From assembly GCF_000702945.1 (NCBI RefSeq), contig NZ_JNLE01000005.1:1426001-1490000 (forward strand): DNA of 64,000 nucleotides, written 5' to 3'. Below, piece after piece: positions 17,635 to 25,923 of this stretch. The notes beneath the pieces were generated by a model that saw only the letters and a list, made by a program, of their open reading frames with translations, made no database searches and was not told the DNA's origin. The translations under genes were made by a program, and so were the position numbers. Within the stretch, counting starts at the first letter, position 1. Each line of letters starts with the position of its first letter. Source of the DNA: Clostridium sp. KNHs205 (GTDB lineage Bacteria > Bacillota > Clostridia > Lachnospirales > Lachnospiraceae).

Positions 17635-19047
17635 TTAGATTAATATTCTCTCAAAAATTATTTTAATGTCTTCCTCGAACTTATTTTCTTCCTGTATAAT
17701 TTTATTTTTATACTCTTTAAAAGCCTCTACTTCTATCTCATATTTTTCTATCATCTCTTTTATTTTATATATAATCTGCTGAATATTCTCCTCTCTATCA
17801 TATATTTTATAGTCTTCCGGTATCGGTATATCAACTTCATTAGCAGCAGCACCTCTCCGACCGGTCAATATACACAACCCACATAATACTGCTTCTCTAG
17901 GGATTCTGTCTTTCCCCGGATGATTTCCAAAATCGATATATATCATACTCCGATTCATTAATATTCGCATTTCTTCTGGTGTATAGTTAATTAAAGGAAT
18001 CCAGTTAAGCTCTGGAGAAGCTTTAATTATTTTGCTTGTAAATTTATAACCTTTAATCGGATTATATAAAATATTCGGATATCTGTACTTTTCTTTTTTA
18101 TCACTACACGATTTTTTTACGAACTCATCATTTATATAATCTGAAAGATAATACATTTCATTATCTTTTATTCCGTTCTGTTTTAAATAATCTATTGCAT
18201 ATCGGGATTGTGCAAAGTGCAAGAGACGATTATTCTGATCCTTTTTTTTAATTATATCAAATACATCATCTTCTTTAAAAGAAGTATAACTTATGTTCTT
18301 ACAAAAGTTATCAACGCTTAACCACCATATAATTATTTTCTTTGCCACCATTGAAAACGTGTATCGAACTAATATCTCAGGTACTATAATTATACTACTC
18401 TCTGTATTAATAATTTTAGTAACATACTTATTTCTGTATATTTTATAACTTTCATGAACCGGATTCTCAGGGTTGCTATAATAATACATATATACTTCAT
18501 ATCCTAAGTGATTTAATTTGTAACACAATTGATGTAAAAGCTCCGGTCCTCCCGTAGCCATCCCTCCGGGACACAGAATATATATTACATCATCATTATC
18601 TTTTCGTGCCAAGTTCAAAAAGTCTACTGAATTTCCTTCACCAAGGTTTTCCAGCATTTCATAAACAATTCTTCGATGCTCCTCACCAGCACATGCTTTA
18701 AAAGCTTTAACTAAGAAACGTTTTGCTGCATTATTATCATGTAATATATTATAAACATAAGCCAGATTATACAATATATCGAAGTTATGTCTATCCATTG
18801 TATATGCTTCCAGTAAAAGTAAAGCTGCTGCCTCGAATTCACTCTCCTGAATAGCTATGACTGATTTCATTGAATATATATCTATGTCATTACATTTATC
18901 CATTTTCTCATATTCAGCTATGGCTTTTTTAGCATCAGAAAGCATATTATTATGAATCATCCACTCTATGTTGGTTTTAAGTTCTTTTTTTAGCTTATCT
19001 ATTTCATCACTTCTATCATCTTGATATTCACTACACATATCATTCAT
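17635..19047 (-). CDS. TPR-containing glycosyltransferase (GT-B-like)
   Basis: About 470 residues. Residues ~25-130 are helical, TPR-like (AALLLLEAYTMDRHNF, YNLAYVYNILHDNNAAKRFL). From residue ~150 a glycosyltransferase-type domain begins: VIYILCPGGMATGGPELLHQ (donor loop), then KVLEVYMYYY-like strands and, near residue 390, MIYIDFGNHPGKDRIPRE with AVLCGLCILTGRRGAAANE, a C-terminal GT-B pattern. I choose the start at 19047, where AGGAG lies seven nt upstream; an in-frame ATG six codons earlier lacks it. It follows the GT2-TPR gene by about 30 bp. Sugar and acceptor are unknown. Confidence 0.8.
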   Translation of the reverse strand: MNDMCSEYQDDRSDEIDKLKKELKTNIEWMIHNNMLSDAKKAIAEYEKMDKCNDIDIYSMKSVIAIQESEFEAAALLLLEAYTMDRHNFDILYNLAYVYNILHDNNAAKRFLVKAFKACAGEEHRRIVYEMLENLGEGNSVDFLNLARKDNDDVIYILCPGGMATGGPELLHQLCYKLNHLGYEVYMYYYSNPENPVHESYKIYRNKYVTKIINTESSIIIVPEILVRYTFSMVAKKIIIWWLSVDNFCKNISYTSFKEDDVFDIIKKKDQNNRLLHFAQSRYAIDYLKQNGIKDNEMYYLSDYINDEFVKKSCSDKKEKYRYPNILYNPIKGYKFTSKIIKASPELNWIPLINYTPEEMRILMNRSMIYIDFGNHPGKDRIPREAVLCGLCILTGRRGAAANEVDIPIPEDYKIYDREENIQQIIYKIKEMIEKYEIEVEAFKEYKNKIIQEENKFEEDIKIIFERILI

Positions 19048-19076
19048 ATATTTTCTCCTGATCACAGATGTATACT

Positions 19077-20156
19077 TTATATTTCTTTATCCAATTCATT
19101 CAATCTTATTTGTGCAGCCCTATAATCACCGCATTTATTATAATATAACTGCGCTTCCCTTTTTTGGTTCATGCATTCATAGATTACTCCTATATTATAA
19201 TAGGACAGATAACTATTAACACCCTCCATTTTAGCATTCGAGAATTTTGTTGCTTTAAAAAATTCAGTGATTGCTTCATTAAACTTACTATTGTTCATTA
19301 GTATTAAAGCAACTAAGAATAGAAAGTCGGCAGAATTGCTAAATTCATCATATAGATTTAATATTAGCAGAGCTTCCTGTTGCTTTCCCGAATTTAGCAT
19401 CGCATATCCATAGCTTTCTATCATATCCTGAACAAACTCTAATCGAGTATTTACTACATACATTAATGCTTTTTCAAAATAACAACAAGCTGATATATAA
19501 TCCTCCTCCATATAATAACTCTTTCCTAATTGATAGAGAATATATGGATCTTCTGGAGTAATTTTTAATACATTTTGTAACAACTCTATATTCCTCTTAG
19601 ATTTCTTTTTTAAAGTAGGCAAATCACCCTCATAACCGTTATGCAATAAAGTAATAGGAGTATTATACAGTTTACCGCTTTTTTCAAATTGTAGATCAAC
19701 GCCTTCTTTTAATATAATCTGCTCATGGATGATTCCTTGATATTGATAATATTCCTTGGAAAATACACGGTTGACTCTTTCTTGATATCTGTATTTATTA
19801 CCTTTTCTTGTATATTCATTTATACGCAGAATCCTACCTATATGTGCTGGATACTCTTCTATTCGTCGTTTCATATCAGCTATATCAATTTCCTGCAAAA
19901 ACTCATCGCTATCAAGTATTAATACATATTCATTACTAGCTTTACTAATTGAATAGTTTCTGGCTGCAGAAAAATCTTGATTCCAAATGTAGTCAAATAC
20001 ACTTTCTGTGTATTTTCGAGCAATTTCTTTTGTCCTATCTGACGAACCTGTATCTACAATTATAATCTCATCCATATAACCAGCTATCCTACTCAGTGAT
20101 TTTTCTAAATTCACTTCTTCATCTCTAACTATCATGCACAGACTAATTTCAACCAT
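19077..20156 (-). CDS. Family 2 glycosyltransferase with TPR-like C-terminus
   Basis: 359 residues. The N-terminal GT-A domain has ISLCMIVRDEEVNLEKSL, DEIIIVDTGSSDRTKEIA and the LILDSDEF acidic motif. Residues ~190-350 are TPR-like helices (ILYQLGKSYYMEEDYISACC, YYNIGVIYECMNQKREA). The layout matches the protein at 3502-4524. Its start overlaps the end of the CgeB-like gene by 8 nt, so it is co-translated with it. Such GT2-TPR proteins are common in flagellin glycosylation islands of motile Bacillota, where the TPR part may grip the protein acceptor. That role is inferred here. Confidence 0.87.
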   Translation of the reverse strand: MVEISLCMIVRDEEVNLEKSLSRIAGYMDEIIIVDTGSSDRTKEIARKYTESVFDYIWNQDFSAARNYSISKASNEYVLILDSDEFLQEIDIADMKRRIEEYPAHIGRILRINEYTRKGNKYRYQERVNRVFSKEYYQYQGIIHEQIILKEGVDLQFEKSGKLYNTPITLLHNGYEGDLPTLKKKSKRNIELLQNVLKITPEDPYILYQLGKSYYMEEDYISACCYFEKALMYVVNTRLEFVQDMIESYGYAMLNSGKQQEALLILNLYDEFSNSADFLFLVALILMNNSKFNEAITEFFKATKFSNAKMEGVNSYLSYYNIGVIYECMNQKREAQLYYNKCGDYRAAQIRLNELDKEI

Positions 20157-21324
20157 GTAATCCTACCACTTTCATCATCGCTTTTAATGTCTTTACATAG
20201 GTATGATTCTTTTCAACCTTGTCTCTTCCATTTTGTGCTATCTTCCGTCTTTCATTGTCATGTTTTAAATACCAGCTTACCTTATCTTCTAATTCTTCAA
20301 TACTACCATAATAAACAAAATCAACATCAGGTTCAAAATGTTGTAAAAAATCCTCTTGATAATTTGTAAGCAAAAAACCTCCAGCCCCTAAAATATCCAT
20401 GGCACGTAAAGGTATTCCTGTTTTAATACTTCTTAAAGTCATATTTAGGTTTATCTTAGCAAATCGAAATGCTAATGGCATTTCATCATAATAATCCACT
20501 TTTCCTTTGTTAATTACTTTACCTATTGTAGCAGTATTTGTTGTATAATGATACACTTGGTAATTCTCAGCCAATCGGGTTAATATTCTCGTTCGTTCCA
20601 GATATGCCATTCGACGGCAAAGGAAATAATCTGTATAAATCGATTCACAATCAGTTAAGGCTCCCTCCGGTATTTCTACTGGCATACACTTTCTTATTTT
20701 TTGTACAATCTGAGGGGATAGACTTTCTTTCAAAAAATTATAGCCATAGACCTTCATTTGAGCTTCCATGATACCTTCAAGATATCCAAGGAGATAGGGA
20801 TCTTTTGCTTTCTCTTCTAACCGTTCATAAAAATTATGCCCTTCGTTATAAAGCGACCCTACAAATCCCACCTCACATTGATAACGTTTTCTATCCAATT
20901 CATTTACCTTTAAACGTGATAATCTATGAATGTTTACAGCCAACGGACTATAAAAGACTGTCGCAACACCCTTTTGCTGCAATTCAATAGCAACCGCACG
21001 GTCAAAAATAAATACATAATTACATTCATTAATTATACTTGGATAATATACTTTGAGACTTGGGCTATCATATACCCAAGACATGTATTTTCTACCATAC
21101 CTATAACATGCTTCTGAAAGGGTAGGGAAAAAATTAAAGGAGAATATTATGTCTATCTTATTATTTTCAAGTATAATTCCTAATGATATAACGAAATCCC
21201 AATCAATACGTTCATGACTGGGATCACTAATTTCAACCTCAAAAACAGATGCTCCCATTTCTTGAAATGCTTCTATTACATCTGTTGCACCTAAACACTG
21301 CCAATTAGCATATAATATATTCAA
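20149..21324 (-). CDS. CgeB-like glycosyltransferase, paralogue 1
   Basis: 391 residues, similar to CgeB/spore-maturation-type GT-B proteins. The N-terminus starts MNILYANWQCLG with a DFVISLGIILENNKIDIIFS strand, followed by YMSWVYDSPSLKVYYPS and VFYSPLAVNIHRL. The C-terminal donor half has NLNMTLRSIKTGIPLRAMDI, GAGGFLLTNYQEDF and ERRKIAQNGRDKV. It shares whole-length similarity with the protein at 22637-23818, so the two are tandem paralogues. A 266-bp gap precedes it. Activity on flagellin or on a nascent glycan is inferred from the operon. Confidence 0.85.
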   Translation of the reverse strand: MNILYANWQCLGATDVIEAFQEMGASVFEVEISDPSHERIDWDFVISLGIILENNKIDIIFSFNFFPTLSEACYRYGRKYMSWVYDSPSLKVYYPSIINECNYVFIFDRAVAIELQQKGVATVFYSPLAVNIHRLSRLKVNELDRKRYQCEVGFVGSLYNEGHNFYERLEEKAKDPYLLGYLEGIMEAQMKVYGYNFLKESLSPQIVQKIRKCMPVEIPEGALTDCESIYTDYFLCRRMAYLERTRILTRLAENYQVYHYTTNTATIGKVINKGKVDYYDEMPLAFRFAKINLNMTLRSIKTGIPLRAMDILGAGGFLLTNYQEDFLQHFEPDVDFVYYGSIEELEDKVSWYLKHDNERRKIAQNGRDKVEKNHTYVKTLKAMMKVVGLHG

Positions 21325-21590
21325 ATATTACCACCCATTCTTCTCTTGTACTATTTCATTTCTTTTATCAGCTATTTTTCACTTGCTTTTCAAAAGTGTG
21401 ACTTTCTGTTATACGTCTTTGACCATTTATCTAGGTAATCTATACATCTCATCTCTATAGGTAATTGTACCACAATTTACTATATTTTTGTTCTCTTATC
21501 TTTTCACTAGTTTATCCTTGTAAAATTTTATCTTCGTAATTTTCTAAATCAAATCCCAATTTCAGTCCCATAGTTTTATTTTATTATCCG

Positions 21591-22640
21591 CTAGCTAAGT
21601 AAATAAAACATATCTGCTATCCTGTGCTCTAAAGCATAGAACTCATTAACTTTTTTCTTTCCTTTACTAGCAATTTCTCTACGTTCCTCTTCATGTAACA
21701 TATAATAGTTTATTTTATCTATTAAATCTTTATTATCCTCATAAACTACTATTTCATCACCTATACGAAAATATTCTTCCATACCATGTTGATAATTCGT
21801 TATTAAAAATCCGCCCGATCCTATTATTTGAAGAATATCATACGGTATTCCCGTTTTCCATTTTCTTGACGTTATATTTACATTAATCTGACTAATACCT
21901 TTATTAATTTTATACGTTCCTTGTTCTTCAATAACTTTTACCACTTCGTCCCGTTCATCTTTTGTAATCGTATCGCATAGAAAATCATCAATCATGTCAG
22001 AAACGGCTTTCTTAGTATAATCCTTTCCTCTTTCAGCTTCTGATAAAACTCCTTCTATTTCATTTCTTAATTTCTTTGACAAGAGCTTCGGAAGAAAGTG
22101 GTATCCATGAATGCGTTTTTGGGCTTCTACCATCCCTCTGATGTACCCCTTAAGGTATTCTCTACTTTCTTCTTTCATATAGTAACTGGGATACTTAACA
22201 TCTAAAAACCAAAGTCCTACAGTTTCAGGTATTGTGATTACTTCTTTTATCGCTGCTCCTGGTGATAAGTAGAAAATATGTCCGGGGTTATTCTTATAAA
22301 ATTTTTCTGCAATTGTTTCTTCACCTATAAAAATATAATTAATAGAATTCTTTATTGTATTCGAGTATAATGTATTCCAGGACTCCCTTATAATCCATGA
22401 AATATATAGTTTATGTTTCAGACTACAGACCCTTGAAATTATAGGAAGATAGTCTATGCTCCAAGCCATATCAATTGACTTTTCATCGATAAAATTTACT
22501 AGATCTTGAAGATATTCCAAATCATAATCTTGATCTTTTATTTCTTTGCGAAATTCATATATTATATGTCCCAACTTTTTCAGAACCTCTGCTATAGATA
22601 TCTCTATCTCATGTCCCACACTGCAAATAACTATATTCAT
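21591..22640 (-). CDS. CgeB-like glycosyltransferase, divergent paralogue 2
   Basis: 349 residues, about 45 shorter than its flanking paralogues. The C-terminal donor motif survives in altered form (NVNITSRKWKTGIPYDILQI, GSGGFLITNYQHGMEEYF, ERREIASKGKKKVNEFY). The N-terminal half is much changed: the SWxYDSPxxxxxP segment is replaced by SWIIRESWNTLYSN, and the region following FYLSPGAAIKEV is shortened. It overlaps the next gene upstream by 4 nt (ATGA). It may have changed substrate or lost catalytic function. The open frame is intact, so it is not scored as a pseudogene. Confidence 0.75.
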   Translation of the reverse strand: MNIVICSVGHEIEISIAEVLKKLGHIIYEFRKEIKDQDYDLEYLQDLVNFIDEKSIDMAWSIDYLPIISRVCSLKHKLYISWIIRESWNTLYSNTIKNSINYIFIGEETIAEKFYKNNPGHIFYLSPGAAIKEVITIPETVGLWFLDVKYPSYYMKEESREYLKGYIRGMVEAQKRIHGYHFLPKLLSKKLRNEIEGVLSEAERGKDYTKKAVSDMIDDFLCDTITKDERDEVVKVIEEQGTYKINKGISQINVNITSRKWKTGIPYDILQIIGSGGFLITNYQHGMEEYFRIGDEIVVYEDNKDLIDKINYYMLHEEERREIASKGKKKVNEFYALEHRIADMFYLLS

Positions 22641-23818
22641 CCTCGTTGCTCCACTTCCTCAACTATCTGAAACATTTCTTTTAATCTAATTTTATAGCTA
22701 TGGTATTTTTTAACCTTCTCATATCCATTTTTCGCTATTTTCCTACGTTCCTCATCATGTTCTAGATAGTAATCAATTTTTCTCATCATATCCTCTTCGT
22801 CTATAAAATAATCAAAATCAACTCCAGGTTCAAAATGTTTTAAGAAATCAGCCTGATAATTCGTTAATAAAAAGCCTCCTGCCCCCATAATATCCCATGC
22901 TCTAAGAGGAATACCCGTCTGAATGGATCGCAGGGTCATATTCAGGTTTATTTTACTCAAACGAAATACTAAAGGCATTTCTTTATAGTAATCAACAGCT
23001 CCTTTATTTATAACTTTTTTAAATTTCTTGATATTGCTATGCGTATAAACGTTAAGATTGTATTTCTGTGAAATACATTTTATCATATTGCTTCGTTCTT
23101 TTAATGTCACTGCTTGTCCTAGGTAATAATTAGCATATATCATATTTTTTGATGCAAGCTCACCATGTCCATGCAATTTAACTACTAGCTTATCTACCAT
23201 ATCACTGATATCTTTGGGTTCTAAAATTTCTTCTAAAAAGTTCACTCCTTGAATCATTGTTTGGGCATCTATCACTGCATCCAAATATCCTTTATGGAAC
23301 TCTAAATTGTTCTTTTTAATTAACTTCGGAAATATACTTTTTTTATCATATAGAGATCCAACAAATGCTACATCTCCTTTAAATTGCTCTTTTTGACTAT
23401 CAGTTGCTTGAATTTCGTCTAATTTTGCAGTCTCAACTGCTAATGGCATATAGTATACTTTGGGAATTCCTTCTTTTTTCAAACTATCACATAACTTCTG
23501 ATCAAATGAAAATATATAACATTCCGGATAATATGCCGTTGTGTCCCAGACCCTTGCATAAGGACTATCATAAAGCCAGGATATATATATTATACTATTT
23601 TCATGGCATGCATTTGCTATAGCAGGAAAATAATTAGAGCTAAATACTAAATCATAGTATTTGTATGATAAAAGTTCTTTCGCCTTATCTTCATATATGC
23701 TATTATCATCTTTTTGATGATCAAATAATATTCTTTCTACTTCAAATCCGAGATCTATTAATCCTTTTACTAAATGTTCTTTCCCATAACTTTTCCAATC
23801 AAAAAACAGTATTCTCAT
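22637..23818 (-). CDS. CgeB-like glycosyltransferase, paralogue 3 (first gene of the island)
   Basis: About 393 residues, closely parallel to the protein at 20149-21324: MRILFFDWKSYG, YISWLYDSPYARVWDTT, VYYMPLAVETAKL, NLNMTLRSIQTGIPLRAWDI, GAGGFLLTNYQADF and ERRKIAKNGYEKV. I choose the ATG at 23818, which has AGAGG seven nt upstream; an ATG eight codons earlier has no site. It is the first gene after the flagellin terminator, preceded by a sigma-28-like motif at 23945-23971. It therefore probably leads the glycan operon. GT-B fold and sugar transfer are inferred from family. Confidence 0.85.
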   Translation of the reverse strand: MRILFFDWKSYGKEHLVKGLIDLGFEVERILFDHQKDDNSIYEDKAKELLSYKYYDLVFSSNYFPAIANACHENSIIYISWLYDSPYARVWDTTAYYPECYIFSFDQKLCDSLKKEGIPKVYYMPLAVETAKLDEIQATDSQKEQFKGDVAFVGSLYDKKSIFPKLIKKNNLEFHKGYLDAVIDAQTMIQGVNFLEEILEPKDISDMVDKLVVKLHGHGELASKNMIYANYYLGQAVTLKERSNMIKCISQKYNLNVYTHSNIKKFKKVINKGAVDYYKEMPLVFRLSKINLNMTLRSIQTGIPLRAWDIMGAGGFLLTNYQADFLKHFEPGVDFDYFIDEEDMMRKIDYYLEHDEERRKIAKNGYEKVKKYHSYKIRLKEMFQIVEEVEQRG

Positions 23819-23944
23819 GTTATTACCTCTTGAGCTATTCATAGACTATAAAACTAAACTATTACTCTTTTATTCAAATTTTCAGTACCCCAGCTTCTAT
23901 CGTTAGTATAATCAATTCATCTCATTATTCTTCCAGTACTAGCT

Positions 23945-23971
23945 ATATCGACATTTTTCTTCTCTGATATA
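23945..23971 (-). promoter_or_regulatory. Sigma-28-like motif upstream of the glycan island
   Basis: On the minus strand, TATA-N15-GTCGATAT, with the same TGTCGATATA core as the flagellin promoter. It would give a leader of about 120 nt before the start at 23818. The -35 matches TAAA at three of four positions. Confidence 0.45.
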
Positions 23972-23994
23972 ACATTAGTATGTATATTTCTTCA

Positions 23995-24030
23995 TAAAAA
24001 AAAAGCCGATATAAATATCGACTCTTTTTT
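23995..24030 (-). terminator. Flagellin terminator
   Basis: On the minus strand, GTCGATAT and ATATCGGC form a short stem followed by a run of T residues (A-run 23996-24004 on +). T residues also follow on the other strand. It separates flagellin from the glycan island. Confidence 0.8.
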
Positions 24031-24041
24031 TATGAAAATAA

Positions 24042-24860
24042 TTATCTTAATAATGAAAGAACGCCCTGTGTTGCCTGATTTGCCTGAGCAAGCATAGACT
24101 GAGCAGCCTGCTGAAGGATACTGTCTTTTGAGTATCCAACCATTTCCTTTGCCATATCTACATCACGGATACGGGACTCAGATGCCTGTAAATTCTCAGC
24201 TGTGTTATCAGCATTAGCAATTGTATGCTCCAGACGATTCTGCATAGCACCCATTAAAGAACGTTGCTTAGATACAGACTCTAATGCAGTATCAATTGTT
24301 GTAAGTGCTGCTGTTGCTGCTGCATAATCAGATACCTCTCCACTTAAAGAATCTACACTTAAGTTAGTAGCATCCATAGAATCAATTGAGAAAGAGATGC
24401 TCTGATCTTCATTGGCACCTACCTGAAGATTAACAGCTGTTAAGGAACCATCTAATAATTTCTGCTTATTGAACTCAGTTTGTGTTGCAATTCTGCTAAG
24501 CTCTGATGATAACTGTCCGATTTCTTCCTTAATTGCATCACGGTCAGCAGTTACATTTGTATCATTAGCTGCCTGAACAGTTAACTCTCTCATTCTTTGA
24601 AGAATGGAGTGAGTCTCATTTAAAGCTCCTTCTGCTGTCTGGATAAGAGAGATACCATCCTGAGCATTAGTTGAAGCCTGCTCTAAACCTCTAATCTGTC
24701 CACGCATTTTCTCTGAAATTGAAAGACCAGCTGCATCATCACCTGCACGGTTAATTTTGTAACCAGATGATAATTTCTCTGTTTTCTTAGCAAGATTGCT
24801 ATTTGTGATACCTAACTGTCTGTTTGTGTTGGCTGCTGCCATATTGTGCTGTACTATCAT
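24042..24860 (-). CDS. hag: Flagellin
   Basis: 272-residue filament subunit. The N-terminal D0/D1 helices (MIVQHNMAAANTNRQLG, KKTEKLSSGYKINRAGDDAA) and C-terminal D1/D0 helices (ESRIRDVDMAKEMVGYSKDS, ending SMLAQANQATQGVLSLLR) are intact. The variable middle is very short (about residues 140-190), so D2/D3 domains are absent. It has a GGAGG ribosome site, a sigma-28-like promoter and a CsrA-type leader hairpin. It is followed by its own terminator and then by the glycan island. A few Ser/Thr in the central part (for example SIDSMDATNLSVDSLS) are possible glycosylation sites. Confidence 0.97.
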   Translation of the reverse strand: MIVQHNMAAANTNRQLGITNSNLAKKTEKLSSGYKINRAGDDAAGLSISEKMRGQIRGLEQASTNAQDGISLIQTAEGALNETHSILQRMRELTVQAANDTNVTADRDAIKEEIGQLSSELSRIATQTEFNKQKLLDGSLTAVNLQVGANEDQSISFSIDSMDATNLSVDSLSGEVSDYAAATAALTTIDTALESVSKQRSLMGAMQNRLEHTIANADNTAENLQASESRIRDVDMAKEMVGYSKDSILQQAAQSMLAQANQATQGVLSLLR

Positions 24861-24867
24861 AATTAAT

Positions 24868-24902
24868 TCCTCCTTGAATGTTCAGCAGCGTCCATGCTGC
24901 TG
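24868..24902 (-). promoter_or_regulatory. CsrA-type binding hairpin plus Shine-Dalgarno GGA in the flagellin leader
   Basis: On the minus strand, CAGCAGC-ATGGAC-GCTGCTG forms a 7-bp stem with GGA in the six-base loop. About 18 nt downstream is the AAGGAGGAA ribosome site with two further GGA triplets. This is the two-site arrangement known for CsrA repression of hag in Bacillus. CsrA and its antagonist FliW are encoded at 28842-29528. Confidence 0.75.
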
Positions 24903-24935
24903 TTGTTGTAAGTAAATTTGATTTACTTATATTAT

Positions 24936-24962
24936 ATATCGACATTATTTTCTTGGACTTAA
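24936..24962 (-). promoter_or_regulatory. Sigma-28-like promoter of flagellin
   Basis: On the minus strand, TTAA-N15-GTCGATAT, close to TAAA-N15-GCCGATAT. The implied leader is about 70 nt and contains the CsrA-type hairpin. Confidence 0.65.
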
Positions 24963-24991
24963 TAGCTTTAGTAAAAAATTATTTTATTTTT

Positions 24992-25483
24992 TTACTTTTT
25001 TTTATCAAGAAAATAAGATTGTCCTTCTTGATGCTGATTAGCCATATTTTGATGATATCTATCAGCTGCAAGGTTAGTTGCTTTAAAACTGCGTATTTCT
25101 TGTCGTCTTCCTGCCAGCTGCATAATTAATTTCTCTTTATTTTTTGACTCCAATGCCTGAATGGTCATGCTCTTATCTGTAATATTTCGAATTAGCTTTT
25201 GTATCTCCAAAATTTCTCTTTTAATCTGTTCTTTATTAGCAGGAAGTTCTTTCTCTACTCTCTGGTAGATTACCTCAAATCCATTCTCTACCTGGTTTAG
25301 CTGATTGATAACTTTATCTTTATCTTGCATAATTGAATCAAATCTATCTAATGAAAATTTACTCTCTGCAAGAATACTATCTTGCTCTTTTGTAAGTTCT
25401 ATAAGAGTGTTTAATAGTTCCTCTTTTTTACGTAATGTATCAATAAGAACATTCAGGTAAATTGTATTTTGATTCTCTGACAT
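24992..25483 (-). CDS. FlgN/FliT-like flagellar export chaperone
   Basis: 163 residues, almost entirely helical, with heptad-like charged segments (LRKKEELLNTLIELTKEQDS, QDKDKVINQLNQVENGF, EILEIQKLIRNITDKS). Size, the EKE-LL-LT-EQ pattern and position next to fliS and flagellin fit a FlgN- or FliT-type chaperone that holds late export substrates such as FliD or flagellin in the cytosol. A clear FlgN is encoded at 34922-35437, so this one is more likely to serve the FliT role. It follows fliS by 13 bp. Confidence 0.65.
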   Translation of the reverse strand: MSENQNTIYLNVLIDTLRKKEELLNTLIELTKEQDSILAESKFSLDRFDSIMQDKDKVINQLNQVENGFEVIYQRVEKELPANKEQIKREILEIQKLIRNITDKSMTIQALESKNKEKLIMQLAGRRQEIRSFKATNLAADRYHQNMANQHQEGQSYFLDKKK

Positions 25484-25496
25484 CCCATACTCTTTC

Positions 25497-25871
25497 TTAT
25501 TTCTTCTTAGTTGTCTTCATAACTTCTTTCCAAGTATCTCTCATCTCACGGATAAATCCTAGAGCCTCTTCTAATTTCCATTTATCTTTTTTAACATTAG
25601 CATCTACAAGACATCTATAAATATAATCATATACCCTATCAAAATCTTCTGCCACCGGATACTTATGATCAAGGGTTGAACGTAGTTCTAGTATAATATT
25701 TTCAACTTTTACAATATTCAAATGTACTTTTTCAACATTACCTTCCTCTATTGCCATCAATGCTATATTGGTAAACTTTATAGCACCTTCATATAACATC
25801 AATGTGAGTTCTGCGGGAGATGCTGTCTGTATCGCATTATTCTGATATGCTAAAGCTGCGTTTATTGCCAT
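25497..25871 (-). CDS. fliS: Flagellar export chaperone FliS
   Basis: FliS binds the flagellin C-terminus and prevents polymerisation before export. The 124-residue protein starts MAINAALAYQNNAIQTASPA and continues ELTLMLYEGAIKFTNIALMA, the family signature. The start at 25871 has GGAGG eight nt upstream; an in-frame codon ten positions earlier has none. It lies about 50 bp after fliD. FliS can also hold FliW off or on flagellin, tying it to the CsrA circuit encoded nearby. Confidence 0.95.
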   Translation of the reverse strand: MAINAALAYQNNAIQTASPAELTLMLYEGAIKFTNIALMAIEEGNVEKVHLNIVKVENIILELRSTLDHKYPVAEDFDRVYDYIYRCLVDANVKKDKWKLEEALGFIREMRDTWKEVMKTTKKK

Positions 25872-25923
25872 TATTTTGTCCTCCGCTAATTTTAATTTCA
25901 ATTAATTACATTTCTAATAATTA

